A stretch of DNA of 64,000 bases from Tanypteryx hageni. Its lineage: Eukaryota > Arthropoda > Insecta > Odonata > Petaluridae. The notes beneath the pieces are model-generated. The model was not told the DNA's origin and searched no databases. It was given only the letters and a program-made list of their open reading frames with translations. Shown here in pieces: positions 55,223-64,000 of this stretch. Location: positions 192,332,370 to 192,396,369 of the forward strand of contig CM054115.1 in assembly GCA_028673005.1 (NCBI GenBank), given 5' to 3'. Made by a program: the position numbers and the translations under genes. How positions within the stretch are numbered: position 1 is the stretch's first letter; each line of letters opens with the position of its first letter.

Positions 55223-57264
55223 TCTCCACACAAGGGCGGATTCAATGGGGAGTAAAGGGGGTAATTACCCCCCACCCTTGAATTTCAGAACTCTAAATAA
55301 TTACCCCTTAATCTCGTGAAGCCGGAACCGTTCTTCAAAAATTTCCATGAAACTAACCCAGAAAATTTGAAATTGCCTGAACCCAAACCGAACCTAATAA
55401 ATTCTCCGGTTCGACAACCTGCTTAATACTGCAGGCGGCCTTCCGGCTTTTTCTGTCGATGGCATGGGCGACTTACTTTACTCTTACTCCTAGAAACTTA
55501 GGCTGCTATATATTTGGAAAGAAGGCAGTGCAGGCGGGAATGCGTCTTCTTTCCAGGAAAATGTGAGAATTTAAGCGGGGAAGAGAAAGAGCGATGCCCA
55601 AGGGTCATTCTTCAGCAAGAAATTGGTTCGAGTTGACTTTCTATGTTGTGAAATGTTCTACTTGAAGGTGCATAGTGTATTTAGGGTGGCATGGATGGGT
55701 TCTAACGTGTTTTTTTGGTTTTGTTACTTAACCGTTGAGCAAAAACGCATTTGTACGTGACAATTATTTGGTGCCGGTGATGTCTTCTTCTGTAACCTCC
55801 TGTTAAGAACTATTTTTTTTGAAGCTGCATTGATCATAATTGGTGAGTGTTTCCACTTTTTTTTACAGAGATTCACTTTTTTTAAATGTATTTTTTTCGG
55901 AAGAACAATGAATAGTGGAATAGAGATTCCTCGTAGTCAATTTCAGATTAATCCAAACAAACAACTATTAATTACGTTAACTAAATAGTTAACCGAGTGG
56001 AGCAAATCAAAACGCGTTTGATTTAATAACCATGACCATATTATAACCATATTGATATTTTATTTATAAATTTAATTTAGTAATTTTAAATTATATTATT
56101 ATAGGGTCTACGATGAGTAAACAATGGAAAGTAAATAATTTGGATGCTTTTTAGTAGAACGTGAAAAAGTGAACCATATGATGAAAAAGGCACCCTAGCA
56201 ATTTAGACTGCAAACCCAGCTGAAATTCAACAATTGCAGTCAACATCAATTGATGATCATTTCGAACCAGATGGGGAATATCACCTACCATTAACAACGG
56301 ATAATGCATCTCTATATATTGACATAAGACATTTTTAAAATGAAAAAATGAGTGATTTAGATAAATACAGATTATTAAAATGTAAATGGTCACCATGTGG
56401 AGACTTAAAATTTCCTCACTTTATATATAAGAAAAGCAATAAATATGTAAAATTCTATTTGTCAGAGAAACATTTTAAGCAGTTTAATTGGCTAATGATT
56501 TCAGAATATTTGCAACGTGTACTTTGCAAATTTTGTTTTCTTTTTGCAATGTTCGGTGGTTTTCACCAACAAACGCGTCTAAAGAAATTAGTTCTAAGCC
56601 AACTGAAAAAAGTACTCAAAATTATTTGGAAGAGATGGTCATTTAATACGTCATGATAATAGTTCTTATCACAAAAGCAGTGTAGCTATTGCTGAAAATT
56701 TTATTAAAACTTATGAGTTGCCATCAAAAGATATAAAATATCTAATAATTGAAGAGAGGCATAAACAGTTGATGGAAAACCGAGAATGATTAAAGCCAAT
56801 TATTGAGTCTATCATATTTCTTGGTCGTCAAAATATACCCTTTCCGGGACATCGTGATGATGGACTGTTAGTGCCTAAGTCGTCTACTGTTAATGAAGGT
56901 AACTTTCGGGAGCTCTTGCGTTTCCGTATCGCAGCTGGAGATACAGTTTTGGAAAGAGCTTCATCTAAAGCAACTTACATAAGTAAAACTATGCAAAATG
57001 AAATAATTAAATTTTGTGGCGAAGAAATAAAGAACAAAATTATATCAAAAATACAATGCAGTAACTACTAATATAATGTTTGATGAAACAACTGATATTG
57101 GTCATTGCTTTCAAATGTAACTTATTATTAGATACGTGGACAACTACGATGTACATGAAGATTTTATCGAGTTTGTAGATTCTCGAACTGAAAATTATGA
57201 CGATAGTACGTCTGAACCAGTATTAAGTAGAGAAATACTGGCGAGCACAGTCATAAGTATTTCA

Positions 57265-58002
57265 TGTAAGAACTAGTAGTTAGTGCTGCAAACATATCAT
57301 CTCACCCTGAAGAACATATTAAATTTTCAGAGGGATATTTCATCATTAGAAATATTTTTTTAATTCTAAAGATTTCACCTCCCCAGTGAGTTTCGTTTTT
57401 CCCTTATGTAAAAAAATATATTAAAATAATCCACAAACTTTGCAATTTTAAGAATTTTACACTTTCTTCATTATGGGGTACTAATGCTACACATTTCTGC
57501 CAAATTTTAAACTTGTAACACTTCTAGAAGTGAAATATAATATATTTAATTATTTAAATTTTAAACAATTTTAATGGCCGCCGCAATATATTTATGGAGA
57601 TATTCAAATGTTTATTTGTGCAAATGCTCTACCCTTTAAATTGATTGAAAATTTAAGCATGCTAGCTCCTCCCGTAGTACTTAAACAGTTATCTATTTGT
57701 TTAAAATTTAAGAATTTTTAACTGCCAAACAAATTAAAATATCAAAATTTCTATAATCCCTATTCCGTTTTTTTAGCACTTTAGAAAATACATAAACCTC
57801 GAAAATTTGTTTAAACAATTGCAAATTTTTAGTCTCCGCATTCTTGCACTTTTCAAGATTTTCGTTTTTTCAAAACGGTTTTGTACAAAATCCTATACAG
57901 GAAAAAAATTTCAAATCTCCAGCACATCTGAAAGTGCCTAAACATTAATATCCTCCTATATGTATAATATATCCTCTTCCTCCTTCTCCTCCTCTGTAAG
58001 AA
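57265..58002. other. Non-coding segment inside the hAT gene, flanked by TGTAAGAA
   Basis: It separates the EILASTVIS part of the transposase from GLNPQHCVGIGTDG, which are adjacent in the family. The octamer TGTAAGAA occurs at 57265-57272 and 57995-58002. The segment is AT-rich, has no terminal inverted repeats that I can see, and ends with a TCCTCC tract. It may be an inserted repeat or an intron. Confidence 0.4.
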
Positions 58003-59177
58003 ACGTCTATATATGGCCTTAATCCGCAACATTGTGTTGGCATTGGTACCGATGGACGTAGTGTGATGATAGACGAGCTAAATGGGGCTGTGTCAAAATT
58101 AAAGAAAACACTAAAGAGTGCAATTAAAAGTCCATGCTATAATCATGCACTTAATTTACCTGTACCAAAATGCTGTTTGGTATGGGTCATACAGAACACT
58201 GTCGGAACAATGAAAGAAGTGATTGCATTCTTAAATGCCTCATCCAAAACAGAAAATCTACTTAAATCTATGAATAACGAATCTTTAATAAGTTTAAATG
58301 ATACTAGGTGGACAGAGAGGCATGAGACAGTTTTGACATTCATATCGAACTTAATTACAATTGTAGAAATATTTGATGTAATATCAATGTGGCAAGAAAA
58401 AGATTCAGCAGTTAAAGCCGAAATAATTAAGAATTCAATGAAAAATCTACTGTTTGTTGTAACTGTATGTGCACTTGCTGATGTTTTATGTAGAACATTA
58501 ACTTTAAGCAAAGTCCTACAGAGAAATGCACTAGATAAAGAATTAGCTAAATATATAGTAAATAACACTATTAAAATAATGGAAAATAAGAGACAAAATG
58601 CAATTACTATATTTAATGCAATTTATAATGATTCATCGAAAATACTAGATGATTTAGGAATAAAGATGATTGTACTACGAGTTTCTGGACGGCAAGCTAA
58701 CCTATCTAACAGCAATTCACAAAATCCAGAAAATTACTATAGAATAAGTGTATAAATACCATTATTAGTGTGTATTCTCCAGGATATGAAGTATAGGTTT
58801 AGCGATGAAATAGTTAATCTATTTTATCTAAATGTAGCTGTACCAAACATATTATCACAAAAATCTAAAAATGAATTAGATGACTCGATTAAAAAAATAG
58901 TAAACTTTATGAAAAATATTGATCCTAATTTAAATGTTTTATCGATGGAACTTCAGTCTGAGATTGAATGTTGGAAAATGAAATGGGAAGAAATTCCATA
59001 AAAAACTCGGAAACTAACTGATTGTGCATTATATGCATATAAACAATGTAATATTGATATTTTTTTACATTTAATATCCTTCTGCAGAAAATATGTACAC
59101 TACCTGTAAGTGTTGCTTCTGCAGAACGAAGTTTCTCTGCTTTAAAACGTTTAAAGTCCTGGATGAGATATACGATG

Positions 59178-60521
59178 CCGCGCCGTATTTGAAAAATATA
59201 TTCGAGAAATCCATTAGGGAAGGAGTAGTTCCTAAAGATTGGAAGGTGGCACACGATACGCCCATCCATAAGGGTGGCGACAAAGAGAACCCCGAAAATT
59301 ATAGGCCGATACCCTTAACTTCATTATCGTGCAAGATACTTGAGCACATAGTCTTTAGCTCTGTAATGCGCTATTTAGATAGTCATTCATTGCTTAGTGT
59401 ATGCCAACACGGATTCCGGAGAGGTAGATCATGCGAAACGTAGCTCGGCCTGTTCGTGGATGATTTGTTGCCATGCAGAGAGAAAAATACTCAGGTCGAT
59501 GCCATATTCATTGATTTCACGAAGGCGTTCAATAAAGTATCTCATAGGAAATTAATTGCGAAGTTAGGACAATGTGGTATCAATCCGAAAGTTGTCGGTT
59601 GGTGAGAGACTTCCTCTCGAATAGGGAACAGATAGTTGTCATCGATGGGAAATACTCGTCCCCCGTTAAAATTGCTTCGGGTGTTCCTCAGGGAAATGTA
59701 TTGGGCTTTCTGCACTTCTTAATCTATGTAAACGATATCTGCTCGGTTGTTCGTAGTAAAATGACATCGTTCTATATAAAGAAATAAAAAAACAGGAGGA
59801 CTATCAGTCGCTGCGTGAAGACTTAAGAGCCATTTCAGCGTGGTGCAAAGAATGGCAAATCGAAATTTATTATACTAAATGTGCTGCAGTCACGTTTTGG
59901 AAAAGTAAGAATTAAGATTTAGGTTTAGAATATAAAATAGATGAAATGAGCATTCGACAAGCTGAGTATGTAAAATATTTAGGAGTAACCATTAGTCGAG
60001 ATCTTTCGTGGGACATGCACATTCGTCGAGTTATAGGCGCAGCCAACAATAAACTACTATTCATAGGTAGAATAGTACGAAACACTACAGAGAAAGTACG
60101 TGAAACATGCTACTTATCACTGATAAGACCGCAAGTGGAATACGCAGCGATCATATGGGATCCGTACAAGAAGGGACACATAATTCAACTAGAAAGAATA
60201 CAGCGTAAAGCAGCCAGAATTGTAAAACAATATTACGAACATAAGGAAAGCGTCACCTCTTCATCGAGCGATTTGAACTGGGTATCACTGGAGGACCGTA
60301 GATTTGACTCAAGTTTGAAACTTCTGGAGAAATATAGGTCGGAATGTCTAAAAGAGGAGGTAGTGGGAATAATTGTGGCACCAACGTATATCGGTAGACA
60401 TGATCGAGACGGTAAAATACGTCACATCGATTGTAGGACGGAGCGTTATCTAGGCTCGTTCTTTCCGAGGACAATACGAGAACACAATAGGAAATTTCGA
60501 ATTGCGTTAGACAATCTTTAG
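59178..60521 (+). pseudogene. A4 ORF2 fragment: reverse transcriptase without catalytic box
   Basis: Blocks: YLKNIFEKSIREGVVPKDWK, HDTPIHKGGDKENPENYR, CQHGFRRGRSCET, then a stop and VDAIFIDFTKAFNKV. Next comes IASGVPQGNVLGFLHF. Where IRLFADDTVLY is expected the sequence reads SKMTSFYIKK: about 16 nt including the FADD codons are gone, between short ATGA repeats. The C-terminal 191 codons (59946-60521) are uninterrupted, with VKYLGVTISRDLSWDMHIRR and GSFFPRTIREHNRK. It cannot be catalytic. Confidence 0.9.
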
Positions 60522-60597
60522 GTAGGATTTGGTGCATTGCACCCCCTGCCACCCACCAACTTGGTGAATTGCAGCGTAACTTGTAAAATTAGATGTA
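59178..60597 (+). mobile_element. CR1-type LINE, copy A4, 5'-truncated, nested in hAT
   Basis: It starts within the reverse transcriptase (CGCGCCGTATTTGAAAAA, matching A1) and runs to the 3' region (CACCCCCTGCCACCCACC) and a short AGATGTAG tail. It interrupts the hAT dimerisation domain. A clear target duplication was not found. It is most like A1. Confidence 0.85.
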
Positions 60598-60983
60598 GAG
60601 ACTGTCTGGCATAGCATTCTTGCACATACATAATGAACTTCATGTTAACGTTAATATTGTGATTGATAAATTTGCAAACACAAAAGATAGAAGGGTTGAA
60701 TTTATTCTTTAAATTTTCATTTGATATAAAAAATACGGTTTCCTGATATTAATTTTGTTGCACATAATGTCACAAATGAATTTTATTTTTGTATTAAATG
60801 ATATTATAAAAAACTTTACCTTTTAAAAAAATGCATTTGTGTGCTAAAGTTCTTCATTTCCATTTTCTGTGTTAAAATATACGTTAATTAAGATAATTTA
60901 AAATATTTAAAAATTTCTCTTCTAATTTACTCCCCCCCTCTCCCCCACCATGGATGAAGACTGGATCCACCACTGTCTACACA

Positions 60984-61224
60984 TCCCCTCTCTCTTACTT
61001 TATATCTATATAGTCGTTCAGATAAGCAAAATAATCCAAACTAAATACCAGTCCCATTAGGATTACGTAATTTCGCGAAAATTCCTAATATTATTTAAGG
61101 CTATATATGCACTAGTTTATATTAAACGTATGCGGATTGTGTAAAACAATTGATTCTCGAAGTTTAACAATGATGTGGTTGGCAAGTCAACATATCGTTT
61201 AAAAGACGATATTTTCCAAAAATA
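60984..61224. other. Continuation of repeat E, then unassigned
   Basis: The first 15 bp extend repeat E beyond the hAT element. The rest is AT-rich. Confidence 0.45.
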
Positions 61225-61614
61225 TCAAATTTAAATGTTTAATATGAAAAATTTCAAAAGGTAGATGGAAAAAGATAAACATAATAAAAAACTTTATCAA
61301 TCTGTTAAAACAGTTACATTCGAAGATCGTACGTCAATTTTTTCTAATTTTAATTTCCTAAAGAATAAAAACCTACACCTTATAAATTGGCTTATGACGT
61401 GTTATCTTACGGGAAATGGAAATCGCTTCCTGGAGTCGAATACGGGCCTATATTAGTATTTTTTTCGTCATTTAATTTTTGTATCTGAATAAAATATTCT
61501 GCGAAATTTTAACCTTTCACCTAATCGGGAAGTAGGTTAAAACGCGTAAAAATGTGTCATTGATGACGTCAGCGTCTCACACAGACAGACAGAACTGAAA
61601 AACTACTCGTAAAT
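61225..61614 (-). repeat. Dispersed repeat F, copy 2
   Basis: Inverted relative to 19686-20106, sharing GCTGACGTCATCAATG-like, CCGTAAGATAACAC and AAAAATTGACGTACGATCTT blocks. The B-box-like stretch reads CCGTATTCGACTCCAGG here. Confidence 0.7.
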
Positions 61615-64000
61615 GTAAGATGAGTTACGTCAAATGGGACGCAATGGTTTCGATTAATTATGAAGGAATCGGTATACATATTAACTATAGAGTCACTTGC
61701 AATTGAATTTATAAGATTTCGATGGAAAATCCTCCACCAAATTCAAACACCACCTCATCATCAAATAAATCAATTTCTTAGAGAGTGTATACACAAATTG
61801 AATGATAAAACGTGATGAATTGGTTTCAGTTAGTATATCTGTATACCACTTTCCGAATGGTTTCGATTGGACGTTGCTATTGAGAAACATTTAATTTGCC
61901 GTTTTATATTTTCCTGAAACAGAGAGATATCACGAACAAAGACTACTCATTAATTATTGATTATGTTATCCTCAAATTATTTCTGATGTGAATACTTTCC
62001 AGTTTCGTACATTGATGTATTTCACACCTTTCCGAGACAAATTTTTGTAGAATATTCGATTCCAGGTGCATATGGATTAATTTATAAAGAAGTTATAATT
62101 GGATCTCAAAGCCTCAACTCTACGGTCATTTTTCCCAAGGCGATTGGTAATAAATATGCTTCATCCTAAGCAAGACAGATGTCTGCAAATATAAAATTAA
62201 TTTCATCAATTTTTAGGCGCGTTTCGCTTACAGCATAAGCGCGTATTATAGTCCGTTTGTCCGTCCGTCTGTCCTCATTTCGTTCTCGGCTTCTTCCGAA
62301 CGGATTTTTTATGAAATTTGGTATTAAGGACTTACAGCCAAAGAAAATAAAAAGTCACAAAATCAAATCACGTAAGCCAATCAGGGGTACCACTTTACTG
62401 GTGACAAATATGAACTTTCCGTTATATCTCGAAAATGTTTGGTAAAATTAAAATAGTGTTTAAATATTCCTGTAGAACTAGTAACGTAGAGTATTTCTTT
62501 TTCTGCACATTTTTATCGTAGTAGTAGTCATTATCATGAAAATTGAACATGAATTTTGTAATTCGCTTTGAACTTAAAAAAATTCATGCACAGCTACCTA
62601 ATTGTTGTCGACGTAAATAATCTTATTGGTTACTGAAGTAAATAAGATCTGCTATAATTACAAAATCCATTTAATTCCTTACGCGTGCATGACAGATTTT
62701 GTAAGCGGAAGGAAATGGATTATCTAAGGCGGAGAAAAGAACATAAACGTAAATATTACAACTACTGAACTCAAGTGGGGTATGTTTTACGTAGTTTTTT
62801 ATTGTTCGGTTGATTAAAACTTATTAGAAAATAAATCACTAAATATAAATTGATAATTTCCCTGGAATCTTTTCTGATATATCGATTTGCAGTATTTAGT
62901 CATTAAAATCACGTAATGTTTATTAATGCACTAACTAAGGGCGGAGACAAAATTTTTAATAGACAAAGATACAATCGGGTAGTGGTGTTTTGCTGTTTTA
63001 GGGTGTGTGTTTGGTCAAATTATATCGTATAATTTCAAATACTCCATCGTACGAAAATTAATGCAAATTAAATTATAGTCCATTCTATAATGTGATTTTG
63101 CTCGAGGGAATAATGAGCTAATGCAGCCAACTTGCGATGGTTAATCGCAGTCTGTCGAGAGATAATCATAAGTGTCGACACAGTTCACTATTAAAATTGA
63201 TACCAAACGAGCTATAGGAGAATGCAGCAAGCGAGAGCAACTATGAACACATAAACATGCAAGGTGTGCGCGTGTGATGTATTTCATCCCATATTATCAA
63301 TAAACCTCTATATCTGGACATAATTAATTTTTAATATTTTCAGACCTTTGGTGCATAATTATGCAAATGATATCAATTCATTTTTCTATGAAATAAGTGT
63401 ACTAAATCTAATTTAAACCATATTATACATCTATATGTGCAACTTTAATGTAAATCGAAGGGATATATCCAGTCATTTAACGTTTGCAAAGTTACCAATA
63501 TTGGAGAAAATGTAAAACGGCAGCTATTGCAAGAAAGGGATAGCTTAATTAAGCAGATTAATTTGCATAGGTATTTGGAAATAAGTAAAAAAATTTAGAA
63601 TTATTTTCATTTAAAAGAGACGCTTGTAAGTATATCTGCTTCCTCAAATACTGGAGCCTTTAAATCTCAGCCAGAACGGAAACGACCACGATCTCCTTTT
63701 GTTTACCATTCTCTCCCCTCACGCCTATGTTAGTTCTCCGATCCACCGCAGGCGGCACTCTTCAGTTGCAATAGTGGTTTAAAACGCAAATTGTTTCGCC
63801 TTGAGCGGCGCTGTTCTTTCTGTTGAAGTTACACCCTAATAGCACACAAGTCTAATCACCCTTTCTCTTTTATAACCCTCTCCACAACCTCCACACTCGC
63901 ACCTTTCGCCCTATACAACCTCACCTCTTCCCCTCTGCACACGCACCATTTATATATTCACCCACTCCATCTCAATTCCTCCAGCATAACTTCCAATCTC
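61615..64000. other. No recognisable gene
   Basis: AT-rich. A TCCGTTTGTCCGTCCGTCTG run at about 62251-62272 is a short tandem TCCG/TCTG repeat. Open frames under 70 codons carry no recognisable domain. The last 170 bp become C/T-rich. Confidence 0.45.

Larger units (their letters stand above)
56113..60712 (+). pseudogene. hAT transposase (zinc-finger MYM/KRAB-A like family), decayed
   Basis: It starts MSKQWKVNNLDAF after an ATTATAG that could be a splice acceptor. In order: the TTF-type zinc-finger region (KYRLLKCKWSP, YLQRVLCKFCFLFA); GRQNIPFPGHRDDG; NEGNFRELLRFRIAAGD; ATYISKTMQNEIIKFCGEEI; the first catalytic block, IMFDETTDIGHC (57075); then VGIGTDGRSVM (58030) and SPCYNHALNLPVPK. NTVGTMKEVIAFLNAS, LNDTRWTERHETVL and ENYYRISVYIPLL follow. 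The dimerisation signature SVASAERSFSALKRLKSW ends at 59160. After the LINE A4 insertion the last exon resumes as RLSGIAFLHIHNEL, to a stop at 60710-60712. Multiple stops and shifts disable it. Confidence 0.9.
55231..60975 (+). mobile_element. hAT transposon, 5.7 kb, with nested LINE
   Basis: Ends: CAAGGGCGGATTCAATG on the left and, reverse-complemented, CAGTGGTGGATCCAGTC on the right (imperfect). They are flanked by TCTCCACA (55223-55230) and TCTACACA (60976-60983), an 8-bp duplication with one mismatch, as expected for hAT. The interior holds a ZMYM/P52rIPK-type hAT transposase pseudogene from about 56113 to 60712, interrupted by an unexplained segment at about 57273-57994 and by LINE A4 at 59178-60597. 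Confidence 0.8.

Noticed and set aside
55256..55275. GGGGGTAATTACCCCC palindrome as a separate regulatory site
   Set aside because: It lies just inside the left end of the hAT element and is better explained as part of its terminal structure.
59093..59443. Apparent hAT-LINE fusion protein of 116 codons
   Set aside because: The first 28 codons are out of frame with the hAT dimerisation signature; the frame is open across the insertion junction by chance.

Overview
The window looks like gene-poor, AT-rich nuclear DNA from an arthropod, probably an insect; I cannot place it further. There are no bacterial-style operons. The coding signal is almost entirely decayed transposon genes: CR1-type LINE ORF1 and ORF2 (ORF1 with an SGNH-esterase domain, ORF2 with endonuclease and reverse transcriptase), piggyBac, hAT and PIF/Harbinger transposases, plus MITEs, tRNA-derived repeats and pyrimidine-rich minisatellites. 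No host gene could be named. One 120-bp internal exon candidate (13457-13576) has good splice sites and an open frame. LAYOUT. 0.3-1.6 kb: decayed hAT transposase. 2.2-3.1 kb: tRNA-like sequences, a (TA)n tract and a Penelope-like hairpin repeat. 3.1-8.5 kb: nothing recognisable. 8.5-10.7 kb: a 2167-bp Harbinger element with TTA target duplication, inserted in a 73-nt tRNA-like sequence. 11.4-12.2 kb: piggyBac 3' part. 13.4-14.1 kb: exon candidate and a tandem array. 14.4-19.3 kb: near full-length CR1 element A1 (minus) with an uninterrupted ORF1. 19.7-21.6 kb: repeat F and a possible DNA transposon. 21.7-24.3 kb: 5'-truncated CR1 A2. 24.3-30 kb: repeat E, a piggyBac end, three copies of repeat G, a hAT MITE and another LINE. 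31.0 and 34.0 kb: two more piggyBac pseudogenes. 37.1 kb: second copy of the 270-bp MITE. 39.7-44 kb: purine/pyrimidine minisatellites with two LINE 3' ends. 44.0-54.1 kb: CR1 B, split by a near full-length CR1 (A3), followed by truncated LINE C. 55.2-61.0 kb: a 5.7-kb hAT element with terminal inverted repeats and an 8-bp duplication, carrying a nested CR1 (A4). 61.2-61.6 kb: second copy of repeat F; the rest is featureless. HOW THE PARTS RELATE. The main result is the insertion order. Harbinger went into a tRNA-like sequence; A3 into the B reverse transcriptase, whose frame rejoins exactly across a 9-bp duplication; A4 into the hAT gene; that hAT into repeat E; and a MITE into repeat G, where another G copy preserves the unoccupied site. 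Every transposase and every ORF2 here is broken, so this is a fossil bed with no functional system visible. Family assignments rest on motif recognition by eye, without alignment or database search.
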